A stretch of 40,080 nt of DNA, taken from assembly GCF_022637395.1 (NCBI RefSeq), contig NZ_CP093337.1, forward strand, positions 3,437,501-3,477,580, in the 5' to 3' direction. Shown here piece by piece: positions 1 through 7,979 of this stretch. Origin of the DNA: Shinella sp. H4-D48 (GTDB taxonomy: Bacteria; Pseudomonadota; Alphaproteobacteria; Rhizobiales; Rhizobiaceae). Both the position numbers and the translations under genes were made by a program. How positions within the stretch are numbered: the stretch's first letter is position 1; each line of letters opens with the position of its first letter. The notes below the pieces were generated by a model. It saw only the letters and a program-made list of their open reading frames with translations, was not told the origin of the DNA and did no database searches.

Positions 1-1815
1 GAGACCGGATCGATCCTCGCCTTCCTGCCGGGCCAGGCCGAAATCACTCGCACCGCCGAGCGGCTGGCCGACCGGTTCGGGCCGGAAACGACGGTGGTGC
101 CGCTCTTCGGCAATCTCGGACAGAAGGAGCAGGACGCGGCGATCCGTCCGGCAGCATCAGGCACGCGCAAGATCGTGCTTGCAACGTCGATCGCCGAAAC
201 CTCCATTACCATCGATGGCGTGCGCATCGTCATCGACAGTGGATTGCAGCGCCTGCCGGTCTTCGAGGCGGCGACCGGCATCACCCGGCTGGAGACGGCG
301 CGCGTGTCGCGAGCTTCGGCCGACCAGCGCGCAGGCCGTGCGGGGCGAACGGAGCCCGGCGTGGCGATCCGGCTGTGGCATGCCGGGCAGACGGCGGCGC
401 TGCCGGCCTTCACACCGCCGCAGATTCTCTCCAGCGACCTCTCGGGCTTTCTGCTGGACCTTGCCCATTGGGGGGTGAGCGATCCTTCGGCGCTGCGTCT
501 TGTCGACCAACCACCGGCCGCCGCACTCGAGGAGGCGCGCAACCTGCTGCGCCTGCTCGGAGCGCTCGACACCACCGGCGCCCTGACGCCGGCAGGCAAG
601 CGCATCCGCGCGCTCGCCTTGCCGCCGCGGCTGGCGGCAATGATCCTGCACGCGGCGGAAGACGGCGAACAGCTGGCCGCCGCGCGGCTGGCGGTGCTGC
701 TTACCGAACAGGGGCTGGGCGGCACGGCGGTCGATATCGAGGAGCGGCTGCGGCGCTTTTCCAATGAGCGCGGCGAACGGGCCGATGCCGCCCGCCGTCT
801 GGCGCAGCGCATGGCGGACGGTTTCGGCACGGCAAAGGCCGCCGGCGCCAGCGCACCGGGCGCGCTTCTCCTTCATGCCTTTCCTGATCGTATCGCCTTG
901 CAGCGCGGCGGGCGCGGCCGGTTCGTGCTGGCCAACGGCCGTGGCGGCGAACTGCCGGAGACCGAACGCCTGGCCGGCGCCGACATGATCGTCGTTGCCG
1001 ATCTCACGGGCCAAGCCGGCCGCCAGCGCATTCTCGCCGCCGCCGAGATCGACCGCACCACCGTCGAGGCCGAGCTTGGCGACAAGATCGTGCGCGAGGA
1101 CCAGTGCGTCTTCGACCGCGCGAGCCGGCAGGTGCGGGCGCGCCGGGTGGTGCGGCTCGGCGCGATGATCCTGGAGGAGACGCCGCTGCCGCGCCCGAGC
1201 GGGCCGAAAGCGGCGCAGGCGCTTGCCGACGGCGTGCGCCTGCTCGGCCTTCAGGTCCTGCCGTTTTCCCGCGAGGCGGCACAGCTGCGCGACCGGATCG
1301 GCTTTCTCCACCGCTCGATCGGCGAGCCCTGGCCGGACACGGGCGAAGCCGCCCTTCTCGCGCGGCTCGACGACTGGTTCGTGCCGTTTCAGGAGAACAC
1401 GCGCGGCCTCGACGACATTACGGCGGCGAGCCTGCACGAGGGCCTGATGGCACTCGTGCCCTATGAGATGCAGCGCGATATCGGCCGCCTCGCCCCCACT
1501 CATTTCGAGGCGCCGACGGGACAGCGCCATCCGATCCGCTATGATGGCGAGGAGCCGGTGCTGGCGATCCGCGTGCAGGAACTGTTCGGGCTGAAGCAGC
1601 ATCCGGCCGTCGCCGGCGGGCGGCTGCCGCTGCTTCTGGAGCTGCAATCGCCCGCACACCGGCCGATCCAGACGACGCGCGACCTGCCCGGCTTCTGGGC
1701 CGGCTCGTGGCGGGACGTGCGCGCCGATATGCGCGGCCGCTACCCGAGGCACCCCTGGCCGGACGATCCGGCTGCGGCCATGCCGACGACGCGCGCCAAG
1801 CCGCGCGGCACATGA
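1..1815 (+). CDS. hrpB: ATP-dependent helicase HrpB (5' end cut off by the window)
   Basis: The reading frame is open from base 1, so the gene begins outside the window; 604 C-terminal residues are visible. HrpB is a DEAH/RHA-type (SF2) helicase whose cellular role is poorly defined. Helicase motif V (ATSIAETSITIDG, about visible residue 61) and motif VI (QRAGRAGR, about 109) are intact. They are followed by a helicase-associated domain and the long HrpB-specific C-terminal region with HRSIGEPWPD and RYPRHPWPDDP. The Walker A and DEAH boxes must lie in the roughly 220 missing residues, since the family is usually about 820 residues long. The stop codon lies in the TGATG next to a possible in-frame ATG of the following kinase gene, but that gene more likely starts 21 bp further on. 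Family assignment is firm because the HrpB C-terminal region separates it from HrpA. Confidence 0.93.
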   Translation, partial: ETGSILAFLPGQAEITRTAERLADRFGPETTVVPLFGNLGQKEQDAAIRPAASGTRKIVLATSIAETSITIDGVRIVIDSGLQRLPVFEAATGITRLETARVSRASADQRAGRAGRTEPGVAIRLWHAGQTAALPAFTPPQILSSDLSGFLLDLAHWGVSDPSALRLVDQPPAAALEEARNLLRLLGALDTTGALTPAGKRIRALALPPRLAAMILHAAEDGEQLAAARLAVLLTEQGLGGTAVDIEERLRRFSNERGERADAARRLAQRMADGFGTAKAAGASAPGALLLHAFPDRIALQRGGRGRFVLANGRGGELPETERLAGADMIVVADLTGQAGRQRILAAAEIDRTTVEAELGDKIVREDQCVFDRASRQVRARRVVRLGAMILEETPLPRPSGPKAAQALADGVRLLGLQVLPFSREAAQLRDRIGFLHRSIGEPWPDTGEAALLARLDDWFVPFQENTRGLDDITAASLHEGLMALVPYEMQRDIGRLAPTHFEAPTGQRHPIRYDGEEPVLAIRVQELFGLKQHPAVAGGRLPLLLELQSPAHRPIQTTRDLPGFWAGSWRDVRADMRGRYPRHPWPDDPAAAMPTTRAKPRGT

Positions 1816-1835
1816 TGACGAAGAAGGAACAGACC

Positions 1836-3137
1836 ATGGCAGGCTATCAGGATATCGACTTCGAAGGCTCCGGCCGGCGGCTGCGTCTTGAAACGCTCAT
1901 CCGCCTGCGCTGGCTTGCCGTGGCGGGCCAGTCGATCACCGTCATCGCGGTCAGCCTGTGGCTGGAATTCCCGCTGCCGCTGGTGCCGGCTGCCATCCTC
2001 ATCGCGCTGCTTGCCGCGGTGAACTTCTTCCTCACTGTGCGCTTCCCCCCGGCCCACCGCCTGACGCCGCCTTCCGCGCTCCTGCTGCTCGCCTTCGACC
2101 TCTGCCAGCTGATGGCGCTGCTCTTCATCACGGGCGGCCTTGCCAATCCCTTCGCGCCGCTGGTCTGCGTTCCGGTCATCATCTCCTCCTCGCTCCAGCC
2201 GGTGCGCTTCAGCGTCGTGCTCGGCCTGCTCGCGGTTGCCGGCATCACGGCGCTTGCCTTCACGCCTTTCCCGCTTCCCTGGTTTGTCGGCACGTTGCTT
2301 GTCGTGCCGCCGATCCTGACGGCCGGTTTCTGGTTCGCCATCGTCTGCACGACGGCTTTTGCCGCCTTCTATTCCTATCGCGTGTCGCAGGAGGCGACCG
2401 AGCTTTCCGATGCACTGGCCGCCACCGAACTCATCCTCCAGCGTGAAAAGCACCTGTCGCAGCTCGACGGGCTGGCGGCAGCGGCGGCACATGAATTGGG
2501 CACGCCGCTTGCCACGATCAGCGTCGTCGCCCGCGAGATGGAGCGCGAACTGGGCAGCGACGAGCGCTTCCGGGAGGACGTGCAGCTGCTGCGCAGCCAG
2601 AGCGAGCGCTGCCGCGACATCCTGCGCCGGCTCACGACCCTCTCCACCGAGGACGAGGCACATATGCGCGTGCTGCCGCTCTCCTCGCTGATGGAGGAGG
2701 TCATGGCGCCGCACCGCGAATTCGGCATCGCGCTCAAGCTCATCGAGAACGGCGACCGCGCGAGCGAGCCGGTCGGCACCCGCAATCCCGGCGTCCTCTA
2801 CGGCCTGGGCAATCTTCTCGAAAATGCCGTCGATCACGCCCGCGCGGAGGTGACGGTCACCGTGAGCCATACGCCCGAGCGCGTGACCATCGTCATCGAG
2901 GACGACGGCGAAGGCTATGCGACGGACATTCTCCAGCGCATCGGCGATCCCTATGTCACCAAGCGCCAGAAGGACGAGCGAGCCGGCGGGCTCGGGCTGG
3001 GACTGTTCATCGCCAAGACGCTTCTGGAGCGGTCGGGCGCCAAATTGACGTTCGGCAACCGCACGGGCGACCAGCCCGGCGCGCGGGTATCGGTCGATTG
3101 GCCGCGGGCGCGCATGGAGGCAAAGGGTGCAAAATGA
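1836..3137 (+). CDS. actS: Redox-responsive sensor histidine kinase ActS/RegB
   Basis: A 433-residue membrane histidine kinase of the RegB/PrrB/ActS family, which senses redox or quinone state and phosphorylates the RegA/ActR regulator encoded next. The N-terminal half is a block of hydrophobic helices (about residues 20-180) holding the family quinone-site motif GGLANPF at 100-106. The H-box HELGTPLATI has phosphoacceptor His219. The redox-active cysteine expected in this family is present at Cys259 (SERCRDIL). The N-box (GLGNLLENAVDHA), G1 (DDGEGY) and G2 (GGLGLGLF) of the ATPase domain follow. I chose the ATG at 1836 because GAAGGA lies 7 bases upstream; in-frame ATGs at 1812 and 1815 lack such a site. 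With actR it forms the complete two-component system controlling respiratory, acid-tolerance and carbon/nitrogen genes in related bacteria. Confidence 0.93.
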   Translation: MAGYQDIDFEGSGRRLRLETLIRLRWLAVAGQSITVIAVSLWLEFPLPLVPAAILIALLAAVNFFLTVRFPPAHRLTPPSALLLLAFDLCQLMALLFITGGLANPFAPLVCVPVIISSSLQPVRFSVVLGLLAVAGITALAFTPFPLPWFVGTLLVVPPILTAGFWFAIVCTTAFAAFYSYRVSQEATELSDALAATELILQREKHLSQLDGLAAAAAHELGTPLATISVVAREMERELGSDERFREDVQLLRSQSERCRDILRRLTTLSTEDEAHMRVLPLSSLMEEVMAPHREFGIALKLIENGDRASEPVGTRNPGVLYGLGNLLENAVDHARAEVTVTVSHTPERVTIVIEDDGEGYATDILQRIGDPYVTKRQKDERAGGLGLGLFIAKTLLERSGAKLTFGNRTGDQPGARVSVDWPRARMEAKGAK

Positions 3138-3158
3138 CTTTACCCGCTGCATCTTAAG

Positions 3159-3176
3159 GGTGATAAGCTGATCACC
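3159..3176. other. Short perfect dyad between actS and actR
   Basis: GGTGAT and ATCACC are perfect inverted 6-bp arms with a 6-bp spacer, 39 bp before the actR start and 21 bp after the actS stop. It could be an operator or a small mRNA hairpin. Nothing in the sequence decides between them. Confidence 0.3.
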
Positions 3177-3214
3177 ATCAAGAATGGGCGAAAATCCGCG
3201 ACGGAAGACGTAAA

Positions 3215-3784
3215 ATGGCAGAAAACATCGAACCGCAGACGCAAACCGACGATATCGGCCCCGATCCCTCGCTTCTCCTCGTCGATGACGACGCGCCATT
3301 CCTGCGCCGCCTGGCGCGGGCCATGGAAACGCGCGGCTTTGCGGTCGATACGGCCGAATCCGTCGCCGAGGGCATTGCCAAGGCCAAGACCACGCCGCCG
3401 AAATACGCCGTTGTGGACCTCAGGTTGGGCGACGGCAGCGGTCTCGATGTGATTGCCGCCATTCGCCAGCGCCGCGACGACACGCGCATCATCATGCTGA
3501 CCGGCTATGGCAATATCGCGACGGCGGTCAACGCCGTGAAGCTCGGTGCGGTCGACTATCTCGCCAAGCCGGCGGATGCCGACGATATCTTCGCGGCGTT
3601 GACGCAGCGGCCGGGCGAGAAGGTGGAGCTGCCGGAAAACCCGATGTCGGCGGATCGCGTGCGCTGGGAGCATATCCAGCGCGTCTATGAAATGTGCGAC
3701 CGCAACGTGTCGGAAACCGCGCGCCGCCTCAATATGCACCGCCGCACCTTGCAGCGTATCCTGGCAAAGCGCGCGCCGAAGTAA
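3215..3784 (+). CDS. actR: Response regulator ActR/RegA
   Basis: A 189-residue response regulator of the RegA/PrrA/ActR family and cognate partner of the kinase immediately upstream. The receiver domain (about 20-130) has the acidic pocket LLVDDDAPF, phosphoacceptor Asp68 (VVDLRLGDGSGL) and the Lys of the YLAKPAD motif. A proline-containing linker leads to a compact Fis-type helix-turn-helix at the C-terminus (NVSETARRLNMHRRTLQRIL), whose sequence is nearly invariant in this family. The length matches the usual 180-190 residues. GGAAG lies a few bases before the ATG. The 77-bp gap from actS and the dyad inside it leave room for independent expression, but a joint transcript is the simplest reading. 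Confidence 0.94.
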   Translation: MAENIEPQTQTDDIGPDPSLLLVDDDAPFLRRLARAMETRGFAVDTAESVAEGIAKAKTTPPKYAVVDLRLGDGSGLDVIAAIRQRRDDTRIIMLTGYGNIATAVNAVKLGAVDYLAKPADADDIFAALTQRPGEKVELPENPMSADRVRWEHIQRVYEMCDRNVSETARRLNMHRRTLQRILAKRAPK

Positions 3785-3803
3785 CCATCGCAAGCTTGCG
3801 GCC

Positions 3804-3916
3804 GCCTCATCCGCCTACCGGCACCTTCTCCCCGGCGGGGAGGAGGAGAAACCGAGACGGTATCCCGCCCTCCCTTCTCCCCCGCGGAGAAGGTGGCCCG
3901 AAGGGCCGGATGAGGG
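3804..3916. repeat. Rhizobial intergenic palindromic element, full copy
   Basis: This stretch folds back on itself: CCTCATCCG (3805-3813) and CACCTTCTC (3822-3830) on the left pair with GAGAAGGTG (3887-3895) and CGGATGAGG (3907-3915) on the right. Such CCTCATCCG...CTTCTCCCC palindromes are scattered through rhizobial intergenic regions as RIME-like elements. It sits between the convergent genes actR and mmcB, where it could also end transcription. A related partial copy lies at 5595-5640. Confidence 0.75.
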
Positions 3917-3937
3917 GGTGCAACCCCTCAATAATCC

Positions 3938-4468
3938 TTAAACCGGCGTGTCCCGCCGTCCCGAAACGATGGCCGAGATATCCGGCCCGTCGCGCTTGCC
4001 GTCCATGGAAAACTCCGCCAGCAGCAGCCGGCCCGCGGCCACGCGGGCAAAGGCGAAGGTCACCGCCTTGCGCGTCGGCGCGGCCAGCCTGTGTTCGGGC
4101 GCCTCACGCAGCATGTGCGCGCCGTAGCCGTCCGACAGGATGAGCCCACAGTCCTCCGGGAAGATATCGAGCGGTACGTCCTTGTGCGTGGCGAAGAACA
4201 GCCGGTCGCAATGACGCCGGTAGTCAGGCCATTTTCGATCGACCCGGAAATCCTCGATCGAGGTCTTGATCTCGACGATCCAGATCTCGCCCTTGTCGGA
4301 GAGGCTGATGAGGTCGGCGCGCCGGCCGCTCGCCAGCGTCAGTTCCGGCAGCACGGCATGGCGCATGTCCATCAGCATGCGCTGCACGCCGCGGCGTACC
4401 ATCATGGCACGGTCCGACTGACGGCCGTCGAGCAGAGGGTTGTCATTGTGCAGGGAAACGATCGTCAT
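3938..4468 (-). CDS. mmcB: MmcB family putative DNA-repair nuclease
   Basis: A 176-residue protein of the MmcB family (PF06319), restricted largely to alphaproteobacteria. In Caulobacter it is SOS-associated and contributes to mitomycin C resistance. The fold resembles restriction-endonuclease-like nucleases. Visible here are the acidic/ELTLASGRRADLI strand and the EIKTS motif followed by DFRVDRKWPDYRRHCDRLFFA, corresponding to a PD-(D/E)xK-type active site. The ATG at 4468 has GAGG 9 bases upstream. A TTG nine bases further upstream is also in frame but less likely. It stands alone on the minus strand, convergent with actR and divergent from the transpeptidase gene, so it probably has its own promoter. 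I do not see a clear LexA box, although I cannot score one here. Confidence 0.88.
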   Translation of the reverse strand: MTIVSLHNDNPLLDGRQSDRAMMVRRGVQRMLMDMRHAVLPELTLASGRRADLISLSDKGEIWIVEIKTSIEDFRVDRKWPDYRRHCDRLFFATHKDVPLDIFPEDCGLILSDGYGAHMLREAPEHRLAAPTRKAVTFAFARVAAGRLLLAEFSMDGKRDGPDISAIVSGRRDTPV

Positions 4469-4855
4469 GTGGGTCAACCTCGGCGATTCGCCATTCTAGC
4501 GCGAAGCGCGCGCGATGGCTCGAAACCTCCGGAAAAAGTTAAGGCGCGTCACTCGTGACCTGTGTGCGCAAGACTTCATTAACCGCGCCGCGCGGTTCCT
4601 GTTCGTGCAGGGGCCGACGAAGAGAAAACCGTTGAACGGCACGACGCAGCGTGCTTGGCAAGAAACCGGGCATGGTGAAAGCGGCAGGCGGCCGGGCATT
4701 GTTGTTGCAAAAAAACAATCCCGCGGCTTTTTGCTTTGGCCAGAGCTCAGGCAAGGGCGCGCAGACTTGCATTGACCGGTTTAATCGAAAATAAACCATA
4801 ATCAATGAAAGCTCCGCGTACCGGAACTTCTTAATCCCTGATCCAAGAGACTCAC
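4469..4855. other. 387-bp divergent spacer between mmcB and the L,D-transpeptidase gene
   Basis: No convincing gene is present; open frames across it look like GC-rich chance frames with no recognisable domain. It must carry the promoters of both flanking genes. One dyad (GCAAAAA at 4707-4713 with TTTTTGC at 4728-4734) and one candidate promoter for the rightward gene can be seen. The latter is TTGACC at 4772-4777, with AT-rich sequence containing TAAACC/CATAAT at 4792-4802, and includes a small GGTTTA/TAAACC dyad. The promoter call is weak. Confidence 0.4.
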
Positions 4856-5518
4856 ATGCGCTTCCGCAATGCCCTCCTTCTGTGCGGCCTGGCAGCGGCC
4901 GTCACACTCGCCGGTTGTTCGTCGTCCTCCACCTCCACGCCGGGCGAAAGGGTGGCGACGAATGCCATCTTTACCTCGGAATATGGCGCTGTTGAGGACA
5001 ACGGTTACGCGCTTCCGGCGATCCCGATCAGCAAGGTGAACGAGAAGTTCCATCGCCAGATCGTCGATTATGCGACGAACGAAAAGCCCGGCACCATCGT
5101 CGTCAACACGCCGAACCGCTTCCTTTATTACGTGCTGCCCGGCGGCAAGGCCGTGCGCTACGGCATCGGCGTCGGCAAGCAGGGCTTTGCCTGGAAGGGC
5201 GAGGCTTACATCGCCTGGAAGCAGGAATGGCCGACCTGGCATCCGCCGCAGGAGATGGCCGCCCGCAAGCCTGACGTCGCCCGCTACGTCAAGGAAGGCA
5301 TGGGCCCGGGCCTGAAGAACCCGCTCGGCGCACGCGCCCTCTACCTCTTCAATGAAAAGGGCCAGGACACGCTGTTCCGTCTGCACGGCACGCCGGAATG
5401 GGCCTCTATCGGCACGGCCGCCTCGTCGGGCTGCATCCGCCTGATGAACCAGGACATCATCGACCTCTACAAGCGCGTCCGCCCCGGCCGCTCGGCCCGC
5501 GTCGTCGTCCAGCAGTAA
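4856..5518 (+). CDS. L,D-transpeptidase (YkuD/ErfK family) lipoprotein
   Basis: A 220-residue exported protein with a lipoprotein signal: a hydrophobic stretch ending in LAGC, with Cys21 as the predicted lipidated residue, followed by a serine/threonine linker. The YkuD catalytic domain occupies the rest. Its catalytic motif is HGT at 177-179 followed by SSGCIRL, with nucleophile Cys193 sixteen residues after His177, as expected for the family. These enzymes make 3-3 crosslinks in peptidoglycan or attach proteins to it, a major crosslink type in polar-growing Rhizobiales. Which of these reactions this paralogue performs cannot be told from sequence. The ATG at 4856 follows a weak AAGAGA. It is a single-gene unit closed by a strong terminator. 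Confidence 0.9.
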   Translation: MRFRNALLLCGLAAAVTLAGCSSSSTSTPGERVATNAIFTSEYGAVEDNGYALPAIPISKVNEKFHRQIVDYATNEKPGTIVVNTPNRFLYYVLPGGKAVRYGIGVGKQGFAWKGEAYIAWKQEWPTWHPPQEMAARKPDVARYVKEGMGPGLKNPLGARALYLFNEKGQDTLFRLHGTPEWASIGTAASSGCIRLMNQDIIDLYKRVRPGRSARVVVQQ

Positions 5519-5540
5519 CCGGACGAAACCCGCATCAAAA

Positions 5541-5580
5541 AAGAAGCCGCCGGATCGCTCCGGCGGCTTCTTCGTTTGGG
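5541..5580 (+). terminator. Intrinsic terminator after the L,D-transpeptidase gene
   Basis: A 14-bp perfect stem (5541-5554 with 5559-5572, core GAAGCCGCCGGA / TCCGGCGGCTTC) with a TCGC tetraloop, starting 22 bp after the stop codon. The descending side runs into a T-rich stretch TTCGTTT. Confidence 0.85.
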
Positions 5581-5594
5581 TGGATGGGGGCGCC

Positions 5595-5674
5595 CCTCAT
5601 CCGCATACTGGAACCCTCTCCCCGCAGGTGAGAAGGGAGGACGAGCTTGACGGCAGGGGCATGCATCCCCTGCC
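5595..5674. repeat. Partial rhizobial palindromic element plus an 8-bp hairpin
   Basis: CCTCATCCG (5595-5603) followed by CCCTCTCCCCGC and GAGAAGGG matches the left half of the element at 3804-3916, but the right arm is missing. Directly after it, GGCAGGGG (5652-5659) and CCCCTGCC (5667-5674) form a perfect 8-bp stem with a 7-nt loop. This hairpin may end transcription of the leftward malate synthase gene whose stop is at 5690. Confidence 0.55.
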
Positions 5675-5689
5675 CGCCTTGACTCGAAT

Positions 5690-7855
5690 TTAGCCCCTCG
5701 CCTTCAGCTCCAGGCGGCGGCGGTGCAGGACGGGCTCGGTGTAGCCGTTCGGCTGCTCGCGGCCTTTGAGCACGAGGTCGAGCGCGGCCTGGAAGGCTAT
5801 GGAGCCGTCGAAGTTTCCGGCCATCGGGCGATAGAGCGAATCGCCTTCGTTCTGCCCGTCGACAACCTTCGCCATGCGCTTCATCGTCTCGAGGATCTGC
5901 GCTTCGGTGACGACGCCGTGGTGCAGCCAGTTGGCCATGTGCTGGGCGGAGATGCGCAGTGTGGCGCGGTCTTCCATCAGCCCGACATTGTTGATGTCGG
6001 GCACCTTGGAGCAGCCGACGCCCTGGTCGATCCAGCGCACGACATAGCCCAGGATGCCCTGGGCATTGTTGTCGAGCTCGCGCTGGATTTCCTCCGGCGT
6101 CCAGTTCGGCCGGACCGCGACCGGCACCGACAGGATATCCGACAGTTTGGCGCGCGGGCGCGCGCGCAGCGACGCCTGCACCTCGGCGACATTGACCTTG
6201 TGGTAGTGCGTCGCATGCAGCGTCGCGGCCGTCGGCGAGGGCACCCAGGCCGTGTTGGCGCCGGCCTTGGGATGGGCGATCTTCTGCTCCAGCATCGCCG
6301 CCATCAGGTCGGGCATGGCCCACATGCCCTTTCCGATCTGCGCATGACCGGACAGGCCGCATTCCAGGCCGATGTCGACGTTCCAGTTCTCGTAGGCGGA
6401 AATCCAGGCGGCCTGCTTCATGTCGCCCTTGCGGATCATCGGGCCCGCTTCCATCGAGGTGTGGATCTCGTCGCCGGTGCGGTCGAGGAAGCCGGTATTG
6501 ATGAAGACGACGCGCTCCTTCGCCGCGCGGATCGCCTCCTTGAGGTTGACCGTGGTGCGGCGCTCCTCGTCCATGATGCCCATCTTCATCGTGTTGGGCG
6601 CCATGCCGATGGCGGCCTCGACGCGGCCGAACAGCTTCGAAGCGAAGGCAACCTCTTCCGGCCCGTGCATCTTCGGCTTGACGACATACATCGAGCCTTC
6701 AGGAGAATTCTGCCGGCGACCGTTTGGACCGACATCGTGCAGCGCGATCAGGCCGGTGACCATCGCGTCCATGATACCCTCGGGCACTTCGTTGCCGTCG
6801 CGGTCGCGGATCGCCGGGTTGGTCATGAGGTGGCCGACATTGCGCACCAGCATCAGCGAGCGGCTGCGCAGCGTGGCCGCCGAGCCGTCGGGCGCGGTGT
6901 AGCCTCGGTCCGCATTGAGCGTGCGCGTAAAGCTCTTGCCGCCCTTGGTTACCTCTTCCGCCAGATCGCCCCTCATCAGGCCGAGCCAGTTACGGTAGAC
7001 GACGATCTTGTCCTCGGCATCGACGGCAGCGACGGAATCCTCGCAGTCCATGATGGTGGTGAGCGCCGATTCGATGGCGACATCGGCGATATGCGCCGGG
7101 TCGTCCTTGCCGGTCGTGGTTTCGGCATCGATGCGGATGTCGATATGCAGGCCGTTGTTGACGAGCAGGACATGGGTCGGCGACGACGCATCGCCGACAT
7201 AGCCGGCGAACTTGCCGGCATCGGCAAGCCCCGTCGTGCCGCCGCCCGAAAGCGTGACGACGAGCGCGCCGCCGTGGACCGCAAAGCCCGCCGCGTCGGA
7301 CCACGTCGCGCCATCGAGCGGCGCCGCTTCATCGAGAAAGGCCTTCGCCCAGGCGACGACCTTGGCGCCGCGCACGGGATTGTAACCCTTGCCCTTTTCC
7401 GCGCCGTCGGTCTCGGCAATCGCGTCCGTGCCGTAAAGCGCGTCATAGAGCGAGCCCCAGCGCGCATTGGCGGCATTCAGCGCATAACGCGCGTTCATGA
7501 CGGGAACGACGAGCTGCGGGCCGGCGAGGCTGGCGATTTCCGGGTCGACATTGTCGGTCGTGACCGTGAAGGCGTCGCCTTCCGGCAGGAGATAGCCGAT
7601 CTCGCGCAGGAAGCCCTCATAGGCCGCCATGTCCGAAGGCGCGCCGTTTGCGCGATACCAGGCGTCGATCTTTTCCTGCAGCGCATCGCGCTTGGCCAGC
7701 AGCGCGCGGTTCTCAGGCCCAAGCTCGTGCACGATGGCGGAGAAGGCCGCAAAATAGGCCTCGGCATCAACGCCCGTGCCCGGAAGGGCCTCCTTGACGA
7801 GAAAGTCGTATAGATCGCTGTCGATCGAAAGACCGGCTTTTTCCGTATAGGTCAT
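5690..7855 (-). CDS. glcB: Malate synthase G
   Basis: A 721-residue enzyme condensing glyoxylate with acetyl-CoA to malate and CoA, the second step of the glyoxylate bypass; it also serves growth on glycolate. The length matches isoform G (about 723 residues), not the shorter isoform A. Family motifs run in order: an early [15 protein letters not shown], the arginine-containing [14 protein letters not shown], the long segment [31 protein letters not shown], and the catalytic base Asp629 in [10 protein letters not shown] (equivalent to Asp631 of the E. coli enzyme). The ATG at 7855 has GGAG about 7 bases upstream; upstream in-frame codons lack a ribosome-binding site. No isocitrate lyase gene is in the window. 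Confidence 0.97.
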   Translation of the reverse strand: MTYTEKAGLSIDSDLYDFLVKEALPGTGVDAEAYFAAFSAIVHELGPENRALLAKRDALQEKIDAWYRANGAPSDMAAYEGFLREIGYLLPEGDAFTVTTDNVDPEIASLAGPQLVVPVMNARYALNAANARWGSLYDALYGTDAIAETDGAEKGKGYNPVRGAKVVAWAKAFLDEAAPLDGATWSDAAGFAVHGGALVVTLSGGGTTGLADAGKFAGYVGDASSPTHVLLVNNGLHIDIRIDAETTTGKDDPAHIADVAIESALTTIMDCEDSVAAVDAEDKIVVYRNWLGLMRGDLAEEVTKGGKSFTRTLNADRGYTAPDGSAATLRSRSLMLVRNVGHLMTNPAIRDRDGNEVPEGIMDAMVTGLIALHDVGPNGRRQNSPEGSMYVVKPKMHGPEEVAFASKLFGRVEAAIGMAPNTMKMGIMDEERRTTVNLKEAIRAAKERVVFINTGFLDRTGDEIHTSMEAGPMIRKGDMKQAAWISAYENWNVDIGLECGLSGHAQIGKGMWAMPDLMAAMLEQKIAHPKAGANTAWVPSPTAATLHATHYHKVNVAEVQASLRARPRAKLSDILSVPVAVRPNWTPEEIQRELDNNAQGILGYVVRWIDQGVGCSKVPDINNVGLMEDRATLRISAQHMANWLHHGVVTEAQILETMKRMAKVVDGQNEGDSLYRPMAGNFDGSIAFQAALDLVLKGREQPNGYTEPVLHRRRLELKARG

Positions 7856-7956
7856 GAAAAAACTCCGAAGAACGGGACGAAGGGGGAGTATCCCGAATGC
7901 TGCCACTTTCCGCGGCTTTCATTCATAGTCAATTCGGCAATAACGTGAATTATTTA

Positions 7957-7969
7957 TTCCGTTACGGAA
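7957..7969. promoter_or_regulatory. Perfect 13-bp palindrome upstream of glcB
   Basis: TTCCG-TTA-CGGAA is a perfect inverted repeat lying 102 bp upstream of the glcB start codon, in a short AT-rich stretch (7920-7970) within otherwise GC-rich DNA. The position suits a repressor or activator operator for glcB. The cognate regulator is unknown to me. Confidence 0.35.
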
Positions 7970-7979
7970 ACAATCCCGT

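Noticed and set aside
157-1752. 531-codon open frame opposite hrpB
   Set aside because: It shadows the helicase gene in GC-rich DNA, and the composition is dominated by Arg, Ala and Gln.
5723-7813. 696-codon open frame on the plus strand opposite glcB
   Set aside because: It is antisense to a full-length, motif-complete malate synthase and has no recognisable family or ribosome-binding site.
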